This document shows, in pieces, positions 1 through 12,244 of a DNA stretch of 64,000 bases (position 1 is the stretch's first letter; each line of letters starts with the position of its first letter). A program made the translations under genes and the position numbers. The stretch lies in NCBI GenBank assembly GCA_016800925.1, contig JABCPU010000076.1:1-64000 (forward strand). Direction: 5' to 3'. The notes beneath the pieces were generated by a model. The model had not been told where the DNA came from. It worked only from the letters and a program-made list of their open reading frames with translations, and made no database searches. Origin of the DNA: Suillus spraguei (Eukaryota; Basidiomycota; Agaricomycetes; Boletales; Suillaceae).

Positions 1-1450
1 TTGTCTCTGAGTCGGAAATCCCTTGCATCGCTTGCAGCAACATGCAAAGCCTTTCACGAGCCCGCGATGGATTTGCTGTGGGCTGATGTATATGGGTTAG
101 AGCCATTGCTGGGCTGTGTGACGAGGTTGCATCCACTGGTGTATTCTGCGTCGGTGAGTGCTGACTATTCTCACTTTGTTTACTTCTTTTCGTTCAATTC
201 GGCTGACCGAACATCTACCAAATAGTGGGACTGGGACCCCTGTGCAGCAGGCGTCGAACCACTGTCTGCCGACGAGGCCTGTCAATGTTTGCATCACTCC
301 GCCCGTATTCGCTCATTGGCCATAGGACCCTCTGACAATCGCCTTGTTCCGCTCCTCTCAGTCATCCCCGTCGACGTATGCGTTTTCCAGAGGCTACAGT
401 GGTTGTGTCTTCCCAGTTCCAAATATTTGGGGCTATTTCTGTCCCCCACTCTACGCCATTGTTCTGTATTTCATGCAAATTATGCGATTGCTGGTATTGC
501 TTTGTTATCCTTATTCATACAAAAATAACAACAAGAGCACAGCAGATCAGCTGTCCGTACTATCTGACCGTATCTGTTTGTGCAAACAGCTTGTAACTCT
601 GTCTTGTCCAGCGCTCAACTGGGCAGCATGGAAGCACCTTTCCAACCTCCCTACCCTGGTGAAAATCAATATTGATGGCAGTCGTAGCGCCTCTCCTTGG
701 CTGTTGCAATAGCATATCGTCAAATTCTCGCCATTTCTTCATCTCACGACTCTTTCTCTCTCGGTAGACAGTGCATATGCGATCACCATCCTCCAGCACT
801 TGCAATTCCCCTCGTTGAAAAGTCTCTGGATCGTTATGTACGTTTTGGCTTTGACAGAAGCTGAGAAATTCTATCATGCGCTGTCGAACTACAAACAGAC
901 CCTGGAAGAACTCACTATTGTCTTTGAGGAATATCGCGACCCCCAAAGCAAGTCTTTAACAGTGATTCCACATCTCCTTCCCTTCACACAGCTCCAAAGT
1001 CTGCAACTTACAATCGGTAATCACAAATCCTGCATCTACCTTGACAACAACCTTCTCTTGGAAGCCATGTCAGCTTGGCCGCACATCCACACTCTGATAA
1101 TCGAAGACTACAGTATCCGTCCTTCCGTTACATTCTACGGATTGTTCACTGCACTCCGTCAATGTCCTCACTTGGAATCGCTGTGTCTGTCAATCGACAC
1201 TGTGAATATCGACATCGATCCCGATGCTGAACCAATACAACATACCTCGTTATACGCATTGCACTTGGAAACATCCGAATCTTACATAGGAAATGCTAAA
1301 GTTCTCGCTCGCATCATTTTCAACTGGCTCCCTTATGTCAAAGGCACTATGATCGATGATGATTGTGATCCTTGGGAGGAAGTCAATGCACATCTCGTAT
1401 CATTGAGAACCGCTGCGCTGCATGCCACAGGAGCCGTACCAAATATCTGA
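1..1450 (+). pseudogene. F-box/LRR-like protein, 5' truncated by window edge, probably broken
   Basis: The reading begins inside the gene: residues SLASLAATCKAFHEPAMDLL match the end of an F-box helix followed by the LLWADVYGLEPLLGC stretch common in Agaricomycete F-box proteins. A GT-AG intron (about 153-223) precedes WDWDPCAAGVEPLS. A further block, 540-710, gives LSVLSDRICLCKQLVTLSCP, and 713-1450 gives FLHLTTLSLSVDSAY followed by leucine-rich repeat-like sequence ending VPNI. Two problems are visible. The 430-540 part lacks a convincing continuation and may be an intron or a deletion. An in-frame TAG at 710-712 separates two halves that otherwise read continuously. F-box proteins are substrate adaptors of SCF ubiquitin ligases. 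The substrate is unknown. The family call is fairly secure; the pseudogene call is inference. Confidence 0.6.
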
Positions 1451-1961
1451 ATTCACTGGGATATGTTCACGTTCGGGGAACTCATCTCGGGACTTGCTAC
1501 ATTCGTTCATGTTCATTCGTGTCTATCATCGCTATGGTGGCTTTTTACTGCGCTTCTCACTGTCGAGTTGATGTATTATTACCTTAGCTTTTCACGCCTT
1601 CCTGTTGCAGTTGTCCCCACCCACTTGAATTACTCAATCTATGGAAAGTCACAAAACGTATCCACACATCTTTGTCCGTATGCCACTAAGTCGATTTATC
1701 CACGAACAGTTCGTATATGTTCCGACTTGCCTTCGATTGAGCGGTTCCAGCCAAGCTCCACCCCTTCGGTACGTCGACAAAGTTTACCATCTCCCTCCGA
1801 ATACGTCACGGTGATCTGAAGTGGACGAGGTTTCAGGCTGTGATGATTTCAGCTGGGGCCCAGGAATATCGAATATCTGTGATGAGCTAAGTGGTGCTAT
1901 GGAAATTATGATTGATCAAATGTTGCGGGTCGAGACCGTCAAGCTGACCCAATAATATTTG

Positions 1962-3405
1962 TTAATACGAGGTATTAATTTGCGATCGGTCAGTTTCAGG
2001 CAACCCAATTCCGGGATGGGCTTTGGCCCATTCGAGAAGTTCGTCCGCCCAGATATTACGGTCGTTAGAAGCCCAGACGTTGACCTGGAAGCATAACATA
2101 TCTGTAGGTCGACGGAAAGGACGACCCATGTCATACGCTTCTTTCCACTCTGAGTATTGGCCATCGCTGAAAGGAAAGTAGCACGCAAAACATTTCTTTC
2201 CTCACTGGTTCCGCCTTCGTAACTGGATTCTGGGTCGTTTGCATCCTGTAGCCATCGTGGGATCACTGCGCATTCCCATAGAGGTGCGATGGTGACTGCT
2301 TCGAAATCGATCAAGCCAGTTACTCGACCTGAATCTGCATCGATCTACCACGTACATGTGTTATGGATAGACATTATAAGAGGCATACACAGACATACCA
2401 TGACATTTGACAAACGGAAGTCGCCTAACTTAAGGAGAATGGTCTTTGTGGAGTGGTGATGTTGGCAGGTATCAACGCATTAACGGGATAGACAGAGCAC
2501 AGCTCAATAGCCTTTCTCATAACACGCTCCCCGAGTTCAAGTCGGCTCTCTGCTAATTGAGTAGGGTCGTATGCATGAAGCTCCGAGAGAACCACCGAAC
2601 GCTGATTAAAGATAAATCAAGTTCTGCTCGCAGATTGCTCGAAAGATATTCCGTTACAGTGGAGAAAGGACCTGTGTTAGGATCTACGTTTTCGGAGATA
2701 CGTATGTCAGGGAACTCTAGAGCACGATAGAATGGCGTGCTGATTATTGGTCCAACTTGGAATTGAGGTAAAAGAGAACTCAAGTAAAGAGATCCTGCGC
2801 TTTCAAAACGAAGAGAGAATATCTCCGAGAAATAGCGTGCAATCTGCGACACTACGGTCTTCTTGACCTTTTCGGAGAGATTCCCCGAGTTATGGCTAGC
2901 AAGGGTCCCTTTAATCTTAAATACGCGATGTCAGCAAAACATCACAAACGGGACATGATGAATTCCGCTCCAACAAGATTAGACACATCAGAGTTCCATG
3001 CGTAGATCCGTGGAACAGGTGTATTTGTAAACGCAGCAATCATCTTGCACGTTGCGACCTTTCAATAGAGCGCAGAGTTTTCAATACAACACAAATAACA
3101 CAACATGTAGTTGTAGTTACCTCGGACTCGAGCTTGTCCTTTGGAAACGCAGGAGAAGCCACTCGAACAACAGCATTAAGAGGGGCGCCATCCGATCCCA
3201 AGATATCATATACCTTTAAAATATCAAAACATAATCTGTGCCATGCGAGACGGACCTTGTGATGATCTCCTTCAGCCATTTTCTCCAACTTGCAGCTCGT
3301 TAAGAAATGAAGATCGATAACTGATTGCAATTCAGTAAGGTTGAAGGAATCCGGTTCGCCGTCTCCATCGTACGAAAATGTAGACATTCGATCGTCGTCG
3401 CCCAT
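1962..3405 (-). CDS. APH/PKL-type phosphotransferase (aminoglycoside phosphotransferase-like kinase)
   Basis: On the minus strand the protein starts MGDDDRMSTFSYDGDGEPDS and runs through at least five introns. The early exon ends HHKV, a 42-nt in-frame intron follows, and the next exon gives YDILGSDGAPLNAVVRVASP, an N-lobe strand. VPRIYAWNSD and a hinge-like segment lie at about 2960-3010. The Brenner-like motif is degenerate, LGDFRLSNVM (about 2400-2440). After an intron it continues DADSGRVTGLIDFEAVTIAP, which supplies the metal-binding Asp (IDFE). The C-terminal exon reads YSEWKEAYDMGRPFRR and ends NTSY at a TAA (1962-1964). Between FLSA and DGQYSEW (near 2165-2175) the frame changes by one base with no room for an intron. 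Such kinases are abundant in Agaricomycetes and their substrates are mostly unknown. Confidence 0.7.
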
Positions 3406-3572
3406 GCTGCAAGATAAGATGAGATTGAAAAGAGCTTAGCTAGTTCTTCGTGATCACTGGTAACACTGGTAAACGATAACTTGACAGTCAAATCGAAATG
3501 ATTCAAATGTGCTCTGCGCATTGGCACGTGATACGATATGTGTATGAATTGTCAACTTCCAACTAGCCTTCC

Positions 3573-3942
3573 CTAGCTGCTTTCCCTCCAATTTCTACTG
3601 GCGCCATCCTGCATCCTCGTAAGACGAGTATTGGAGCTGTCCTTGTTCATTTTGCGATAAACTAAGAGTCTAAACTTGCCTATTTGAACGAAATGCACCA
3701 GTAGTCCATGAACAGTCAAATCTGCGGCGATCAGCGTTAATGCTATCAAGGGCCGAGGCGTTGGGAGCCCATAATCGCACATGGGATTCCATATCCCAAG
3801 TCGGCCCTCCAAGAATAACTGATAGCGGCGCACCTCGCTGCACCCATGAAGCATTTACAATTGATAGCCAAGAAGCGTTCGAGAATAGGTAGGTCAGGTT
3901 GCTACCGGGATTAATCGTTTCATCCTCATCAGTAAGCGTCAA
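3573..3942 (-). other. Unrecognised open frame, possible gene fragment
   Basis: A 90-codon minus-strand frame (3670-3942) reads through DEDETINPGSNLTYLFSNAS and WVQRGAPLSVILGGP with codon use like neighbouring exons. It ends just before a possible splice donor. I do not recognise the family. It might be an F-box or LRR remnant, but nothing in it proves that. It lies upstream of the WD40-TPR-HET gene on the opposite strand. Confidence 0.2.
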
Positions 3943-4205
3943 TTATTACTCACAATGAAGTGTTCGACTCCCATAGGTTTGAAATTCCGTGGTTCAACGA
4001 TTTGAGCGGGAACCAGTGGTTCAACCAGAAATGGGATATTTGAAGTGTTGTTTGATGTGTATGTCGTCTTATCAGCGCTATCGGTGCCTTCTGTGACTCA
4101 GTTACTGTTTTGGACGTTCTGCAGTTTAGAAAAAGAAAAAAGACATTCGCAATCTCTCTTGAAAGTATACCTCGACCGTGCTCAATACTATCAACCTCTA
4201 GCAAA

Positions 4206-7200
4206 ATGTCGCGCTTCATTCCAAGCACCACACCTCTTCAAGTTTTTGAAGATAATCAGAGCGTTGCATCTGCGGTCGCTGTTTTCCCCGATAAACGACG
4301 AATAATCACTAGCTCGCACGACAAAACTCTTCGTCTGTGGGATTTGAGGACAGGTGTGATGTTGAAGAAGATGGAAGGGCATCGCGATAGGGTGTTGGCA
4401 TTGGTAGTATCAAAAGATGGACAATTAATAGCAAGCGGTGATGAAAGCGGAGAGGTTATCGCCTGGCGTGGAGAAACCGGAGAACCACTAACGTCGCGAC
4501 CTATCAAAGCCCACTCCCATGGGATCTCCTCATTAGACTTTTCTCCTGACACGACAGAGCTGGTCACTGGCTCAGGAGACTGTGGGGTGAATTTGTGGAA
4601 CACGACAACATGGGAACGACCGGAGATGGGTCCAAAACCAATCTACTGGAGTAGTTCTGTTCGCTGCGTTCGATATTCGCCATCTGGCGAACTTCTTGCC
4701 ATCGCAACTGACAATAATATCAACATTTTTAATCCGGAAACAAGGAAATGCGCGGCAAGCTTCGAGGCTCACAAAACAGGGAACATGTCAATTGCATGGG
4801 TGCCAGATGGCAATCGCCTTCTTTCGGGAGGAAATAGCTTCGATCCTACCATACGTGAGTGGGATACATTGACCTGGAACCAGGTCGGTGATCCCTGGAC
4901 GGGTCATATGGGTAGTATCAAAGCTATTGCCATTAATCCAGCCGGCACACTCGCCGCTTCGGCATCTGAAGACAGTGATGTCCGGCTCTGGCAGCTCTCT
5001 GATCGACGAACGATAACCATTTTCAAGCACTCATATCCGATGCAATACGTCACTTTCTCTATAGATGGCGAGCGCCTCCTCAGCGGGGGTGAAGATAAAA
5101 AGACCTCAGAGTGGGCGGTACCCAACTTGGGCATTAATTCAAACGTACGTTTCCATCCTCAACTTGTATGATACAATTCGAGCATGCTCCGTACAGATCC
5201 TCGCCATCAACATGATATCCCGCAACGCACTTATAACCGGGGATCTGTCTACTGCCGAAGAGCTACTTACGCAAGAGATTAATATCAATACCAATGACTA
5301 CACTTCCTATGCGAACCGCTCATTTGTTTTGGCGCGGAAAAATGACTGGGATCGCGCCCTTGATGATGCAATCAAGGTGAGATAACTGGCTGATCATGGC
5401 CAACTTACAAAAGGCTAACTTCATTACAACGTAGTCCATCAGTATTCAACCCTCATTAACAGGCTATATCTCGAAGGGCATAGCCCACTGTGGGAAAGGT
5501 CACGTCCTGGACACGAGGATATCATTTAACATCGCATTCTTGTTCACGAACCAAGAGTCGGAGGCCGTTCATTTTCTTCTCTTGATCAAGGTAGATATGA
5601 TTTATTTCGCATATCTCTGCTTCATTATGCGTTTCAGGTCATCGCCCTTTTCAATCTAGATCAACTTGAGGAGGCAATGTTACTCCTCAAAGAGCTCGCT
5701 GCCACCCGTCCGAATCCCGATATTTTCGCGTGTCGTGTCGTGGAAGTGAGTATCATGTTGCTAGGCTTGGCTAATGTCATTGATCTCTGCAAATCGTACG
5801 TTAGGCACATCTACGTGTTCAGCTGGGAATCAAAGCCTTGAATGACGCACGTCACAACGAAGCCGTTGAGTATTTCACAGCTGCCATTAACTCTAGCGCA
5901 TTTTCGTCGAATTTCATTCGTGAAGACTTTGTTGTGGTGCGTTAAGATGAGATATTCAAAGGTGCTTTTCATAAATGTGTGCTTCGTCCAGCTCTTTGGC
6001 TGGGACCTCAAGTCCTTGTGGCAAAAGGCCCACCAGAAACAGTGCGATGCGCGGCTTCAAGCAGGTAGATTTGAAGAAGCCGTTCAATCGTTCCAACATA
6101 TGATGGATACGATTGATAACAGTACAAAGGCTAGCTGCCTTGACTGGTCCAATGGCAAGTCTAAAATGTCTAATGTCACACAGGCTAGAATCCTCACCTG
6201 CATTTCACTCAGCTTTCAAGGAAGAATGCAGCACGCATTGCCTTGCCAATGGAGATGCCGCGCTCGCTGCGAGTAATTACGATAAGGCCATTAACCTATA
6301 CTCGGCAGCGATCGATCTTAATTCTGCATCCCATGTCGTCTTTGTAAGGCGCAGCAAGGCCAAGTCAGATAAAACACTGTGGGACGATGCCCTTTTGGAC
6401 GCGCAAAAGGTACGATGATATCTAGTAGAATTACTTTGTAGCCAATGCTCACTTGGCGACGCACAGGCCATTGAACTCGACCCCTCGTCTTATGCTGGAT
6501 ACCAGGTGAAACATGCAGCCCTTCGTGGTGCACAACGCTATGATGAAGCTATCGAAGCGTTCAGAATCATGTTGTCCAAGTTGGACAATGCTCCCGAAGC
6601 GCAGATACGAGGTAAGACCTGGCAGAACACATGGGTTAGGTCGAAAATGCTTATCTTACCCAACAGAACTGCGTCAGCAGTATGTCTCTCCACCCGAAGT
6701 AGAAGATGCCATCCAAACCGTCGCTTGGACTGAACTCGAATCTGCTCCACTTCGTCTACTTAATACCTCTACGGGTCTTTTGTGCGATCGAGCAGCACAA
6801 ATGAACTCCTTCAAAACGAGTGCAACATACAAGGAGCTTTTGTCGTTCACAACGCAGCATTCAGACCTCGAAATGGAGCGCATTAAAGACGTGGCGGCAG
6901 TGTACTTCCGTCGTGTTTTGCTGTCACACAAGTGGGAAGAAACAGAGCCACTGCTGCACAACATCCAGGATAAAGTTGTATACGAGTTGGATGCAGTTGG
7001 CAGCAGCGTGAAATTGCAGTCGTTCTGCAAAATTGCTCGTGATGCGGGGTATTACTGGGCGTGGATGGATACGTGTTGCATCGATAAGAATAACAATACT
7101 GAGGTCGAAGAAACAATCGATTCCATGTTCATTTGGTACCGCCATTCGGCACTCACCATCGTCTACCTGTGCGATGTTCCTCCTTCATCGGGGTCTGGCG

Positions 7201-8309
7201 CACTGGCAAATAGTGTTTGGAACAAGCGAGGATGGACCTTGCCAGAACTCGTGGCTTCCAGGGTTGTTCTCTTTTATCGGAAGGATTGGTCGTTATATCT
7301 CGACGACCAATCTCCCAACCACAAAGAGTCCCCAGCCATCATGACGGAGCTGGAGAGTGTGACGGGCATAGATGCGCGGGCCCTCGTGACCTTCTGTCCA
7401 GGGATGAACAACGCCCGAGAGAAACTGCGATGGGCGTCGATGCGTGACACCACGTTGCAAGAAGACATTGTATACTCATTATTTGGCATCTTCGGCATCC
7501 ATCTACCTATCCTTTATGGCGAGAATAAACACAATGCTCTTGGACGGCTCCTGCAGGAAATCGTAACTTGGTCGGGAGACATCACTGTCCTGGACTGGGT
7601 CGGACAATCATCCGGGTTCAATAGTTGTGTTCCGGCCAACATCACCTCATACGCAACTCTATCACACACCGTGCCACCTCAATCTGAGGATGATATTCAG
7701 ACAACAGTCTCCTTACTGCAAGGAAATGCCAGGGTTGTCAATTTGGCTTTGATGCTCTATGACGAGCTTGCTAGAATGAGCCCTCCCCGTTTCACGAACT
7801 GCAAACTGCATTTACCCTGTATCGCATTCCGTGTCGTGGAAGTCAATCGGAGGAGCAGTCCAGCCCAAGAGACAAATTTCACGTATGAGGTCAAGTCAAA
7901 TGGACTCCATGACCTGCGGATCGTCACGGAAGAGGTGCTGATGCAGTCCACAAGGCCGCCCACTTTGCAGATGTTCTTGCTTGTCCTTCCATTGAATAGG
8001 CACCTCCTCGAGTTACCCGACTTTACAGAACCGCCCGCTAGTGATGATACACAGAGTGAGGATGATTATTGGATCGTGCCCCAGTCTCCATCAGACGACT
8101 CGCTCAGCGATTGTCCTGATCCAGAATCTCACTCACGAGCATTGCGATTACTTGTTCGTCTTGGGAAGCCTTTCAGCGCATTTTTCCTGGCGCGGCAGCG
8201 CGGCGGAGAGTACAAGAGGCTCGCATCGGATCATGATATTATTGCACAGGTCAAAGACATAACTGCTGTTGGCGCCATGATGGACGTCAGGACCGTAGAA
8301 ATATTATAG
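4206..8309 (+). CDS. WD40-TPR-HET multidomain protein (fungal self/non-self recognition type)
   Basis: Nine exons join in frame: 4206-5144, 5197-5376, 5435-5590, 5638-5745, 5805-5936, 5992-6154, 6213-6409, 6467-6611 and 6667-8309, giving about 1220 residues. The ATG at 4206 follows an AAA context, and the WD repeats begin right after it. Residues 1-313 (exon 1) hold about seven WD40 repeats, for example TLRLWDLRTGVMLKKMEGH. Residues 314-670 are TPR-like helices such as YTSYANRSFVLARKNDWDRA and YDKAINLYSAAIDLNSAS. The last exon is a HET (heterokaryon incompatibility) domain with its three hallmark blocks: LLSHKWEETEPLL (near 759), WMDTCCIDK (806-814) and RGWTLPEL, then LYGENKHNALGRLLQEI. HET domains are known triggers of incompatibility cell death in ascomycetes. 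Here WD40/TPR would be the sensor or scaffold half. There is no NACHT or NB-ARC module. Intron 6 uses a GC donor (6155). Confidence 0.9.
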
Positions 8310-8861
8310 CTATATGGGTTTTTTTTTAATAAGAGACGACTTATAAATACCAGTAGTTGTTGCTTGTACTAGTACCCTGATGCCTTTTTGTTGACGCGCA
8401 TTCGCCCAGAATTCAGACCAAGTTAGAGCATGCGTGAATAAGTTATGTCTACGGCGATCACGGCATCGATAGATACTCAGCAGTGGGTTAGTACATAACA
8501 AGTGGCAGTTATTTCAAGTTGCCCCTCTGAAACTCTCCCAAATCCTCCACACTTGCACAAAGCCTCAAGGTTACCTATGTTATACCTAATAAATTTAAAT
8601 TTCAGCAGTTTTTACCTCAATTTTTCACTTCATCTGTCCGTTTCAAAACGGAACGGACGCAAAAATCGGTCGTCACTGCATCAGTACGTGTAGGAAAGTT
8701 TTTCTGACCCACAAACTTAAAGGCACCCCTGACGGTCAGTGAATAACCCGGAGCATACATAGGATTTCAGCTCGTGCCTTTCCATAAATCGCTACGTACA
8801 TACACCTCCTAACTTAATACATGGATTCTAATTATTCAATCCTTTCCTTCAGATCAATGAG
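8310..8861. other. Intergenic, no feature recognised
   Basis: AT-rich spacer between two convergent genes. It presumably carries both 3' ends. I see no coding signature, RNA gene or repeat. Confidence 0.5.
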
Positions 8862-10925
8862 TTAATTATTCTCCATGGTCGAGAAACCAACATCCACACT
8901 CGCCCTCATGCGATCACCATAACGCATCGTCAAGAAAATGATACTACAAAAGAAAATTGAAACGATTCTATGTCAGTATCCCGAATCTCGCGGTAAAAAA
9001 AAAGACCCCACCCTTGTCCAATGACCGCAAGGACAGCCGCGATGATGTCCGTCCATGCAACATCTATGCGCTCAATCGACGGAATGAAAAGAGTAGTAGC
9101 AATAGAATAGATAACATGAGTGACCTGCTCGCCCTGAGGTAAATGAACGAGTTCAACTTTGATAGTCATGTGATATCATGAAAACTGACGTGTGAGCAGC
9201 TGTGGCCTGCGCGCTTTGAGAATGCACTACGTCGACATTATAAGAACCAATGGGATTCAACACGAAGTCGACCTATAAGAATCAGTGAAATGCTTCATGC
9301 ATAGGATGAGAGGATCTAGCTAGGAGAACTTACTCCCATTCCATTTGTGAAAAGGCACAATAGATTCAATGCAAGGCCGATTGGCCCCCCAACATACGTC
9401 GTGATCAGCCTAGACGCTCCAATGGACAACGGGACCATGAACAGCCCTCCGATCCAAGTCGCTCTCAAGCGGTCTTCTGGACACCACACTCCTCCGCGCT
9501 TCTCCCGCCATCTTCTGACCACAATATCTGATAGGCGGCCAGCAACAGGCGCTCCGACTGTTAAAGGTTGCGTCGGTGAATTGTGAGTACCAGACACTGC
9601 ACTTACTGAGGTTTCCTATTCCATTTGGGAGGAAACACGCCCCGATGATGGCCTCATTCGTGATTCCGTACCGGATGCCCTACACTGATCAGAATGCGAG
9701 ATGGAAGACGATTATCAGCTTACAATTGTATACGCCAGTGGTACGAGGAGAGCTGAATTTCTTGATATGAGAATGCACTAGATAGCCAGTATCAACGCAC
9801 CATAGTCAGTGATGAGCACTAGACTCGACGCAAGCATCTTCATCCCATGCATAATTAAAGGTTTGTAGCCAGCGGGCAACATACACGGTAACTCACAACC
9901 GCAAATAGGTTCGGACTCCAAAGCAACCAGAGACTGCTCAGAGGATTAATCCATATGATATGGATCCGTCTCCTGCGCTCTAGTTTATCGATTCCCAATG
10001 TACCGGGATGGCTCGTTTCAGGTAATGAAAGGTATAGGATGAGCATCTCGAGCAAGCCCCATACACCAATGGAATAGTGCAAATTGCGCCAGGACCAATA
10101 CTGCGTCGCAGCACCTGTTCAAATACATCGCTAGCTGCTAGAGTCGGATTAATATCCAAAATATATTTACCTCCAATAAAAGGAGCAACAGTGAACCCAA
10201 AAAGTGTGGACTGAAACAGTGGCATCAGTACCAAACTGACAAAATTATTCAGTCATCATGATTTCTCACACCAAAGAATACCCCAATAGCAGTCCCCCTC
10301 TCTTCCAATCTATAAATATCGCCGATAACATCAGCACCCAAGGACCTTCCCCCAGCACATCCAAACATTTACACGAATCGCCAGAATAACAGACTCTGCA
10401 GTGAAGTCGACAGTGCGACACCACAGCTTCCAGTACATAGAAACAGCATTCCCCATAAATACATCGATCTGCGTCCATCTGCAGGACTGTTAAGATTCCA
10501 AATACCCAAGTGCTCATGACACGCTATGAATGCACGCACAGAAGGACGAATAAGTAGCCCAAACCAAACCTCCAATGGCACTCGCCAAAATCGATAGATT
10601 GACGGTCAAGCTAGAAAAAACGCTCGATCACTAAATATTACATCAGATGAGCGTACAACACGCGCCTGACGATAGCATTCGTCGAGTCGAGATCTTTAGC
10701 TATCTGAGGGATCGAAAATACGAATGTCGACAAGACAAACACTGATCGAAGTTCGTCAGCATCGCTTCTGCATCAGCAGTACAATTTTGACTCGCAGTAC
10801 TCACAAGGCAAAAATCCGGCAAAAGAGATGAGAAATACGATCCATCTCTTCTGATTTGGTGTGAATCTGTCATAAATAAGTTCATGCGCAGTGGCAGCCA
10901 GCAGATGGCTTTCTTCTGGAACCAT
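8862..10925 (-). pseudogene. DHA1-type MFS drug/polyamine transporter with one in-frame stop
   Basis: Minus-strand, intron-rich. It starts MVPEESHLLAATAHELIYDR at 10925, a typical cytosolic tail before RFTPNQKRWIVFLISFAGF (TM1). It continues VFSIPQIAKDLDSTNA, then the loop motif DGRRSMYLWGMLF, then FGCAGGRSLGADVIGDIYRL and LEERGTAIGVFFG, WRNLHYSIGVWGLLEM, LPETSHPGTLGIDKL, and GAPVAGRLSDIVVRRWREKR. It ends RYGDRMRASVDVGFSTMENN at TAA 8862-8864. These match the 12-TM DHA1 proton-antiporter family (multidrug/polyamine exporters, plasma membrane). Most introns have normal GT-AG ends. The exception is TAA at 10369-10371, lying between FWRFV and MFGCAGG, where the family usually has Gln (CAA). All else looks intact, so this is either a recent nonsense allele or a base error. 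Confidence 0.72.
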
Positions 10926-12244
10926 TGTAGATCGCGAGGTGGTGTACTACAGCGGGGAGAGATTTGTAACAATAATGACAAATGCTTAACTAGGGTTACT
11001 AGGCCCAGCCTCTGGGTACAAACCTGCCGGAAAGATAAATGCTACAGACCAGAGGAAGCAGTAAGACCACTTGCCGAGGTTTAAATTGGCTCGCCGAGGT
11101 ATGTAGCTCATTGATATTAATTATCTCTTGCCTGGACTCAGGTGGTAAAGAAGCTCTTCTTTATCTCGGCATATCTTTCAACTGGTGAGGCGCTTGCACG
11201 TTCAAAGATAATGCGCTGTTGTGCCCTTATCGACATGTCCTTCAAGTTTTAAGAGTTGCAGTCGATTACTTTGTGAGCCTGTCTGAAATACAGCTTGTTC
11301 GTGAGAAATGCAACGGCAAAGAGCCGGTCGGGATGAGGGCTTCAGGTCCACGCGTAAGCCTGATTACGAGTCAGCCATCATCGCTATTGGGAGTCGATTC
11401 GAAGAGACCGGCGTCAGGACCGAAATTCGTTGAAGTTGTTGGGGTAAAGCAGTAGAGGATTACATAAAGTAGGTGGGACTCGGATAGAAGAAATGTGGGA
11501 GAGCTTTTACATGGTCGCATTTTGGACAGGACTTGGAAGACATGTGAACGGGAGTATGGGATCTACACGGATGAGCAGAAAATATGCAGGTCCCAGACCG
11601 AATGGAGAATAATTTGTAGTTCTTACTCTGGGCCTTGGAACACGTATCCATGAAAACTAAGAAGATAATCAGAGTCAGTTCAAGAATACAGCAGAATCGC
11701 CACCTTGTACCTGCTCGCCAGCATTTTCATTTTCATTTTTGAATCCGTCGACTCGGAGTTGAGAGTTGACAATATACTGGAGAACAGATATCGAATAACA
11801 TTCGTTAAAGTTGGCGAGGAAAATGCTCCTCGACAAGAAGAGGAGGGTGGAATGCAGAAGGGCCTTGATGCGGTTTTGTCTTGCCAGGCCTATGCAATAA
11901 GCTCCTCTCCTTCAAGTTGGCATCAAGAGACTCAGAGACCTCATCCATGGGAACCTGAGGAGTCAGATTATCACGATGGTCAAATGTCATAACACGGACA
12001 GCCTCTGGGGTGAATATCTACGAAAAATCAAAATCACTGACGGCTCTAGGTGTTCTACAGCTCAAGGTGGTTGTAGCAAGACTGCTTAATCGAGAGGAGA
12101 AAGGTGTGCAGACTTCCATGGCCATCAACATGGTGAGCTGCGCAGACATACACTACTAATATACGAATATGTAACAGGTTTAAATAAATAATAGTTGCTT
12201 ACTTCAAGTTGCTAGCAAGTAGTCCGAGTCGTCTATATCTAGTA
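10926..12244. other. Intergenic with short unassigned frames
   Basis: Two minus-strand frames (11460-11651 and 11805-11990) and a plus frame (11219-11455) are open, but none shows a recognisable domain. They do not join into a convincing spliced gene by eye. The region may hold the promoter of the DHA1 transporter near 10926-11100 and the 3' end of the gene at 12245. Confidence 0.35.

Noticed and set aside
8930..10925. Extensive decay of the DHA1 transporter from its many frame changes
   Set aside because: Almost all frame changes coincide with ordinary GT-AG introns. Only the TAA at 10369-10371 remains unexplained.
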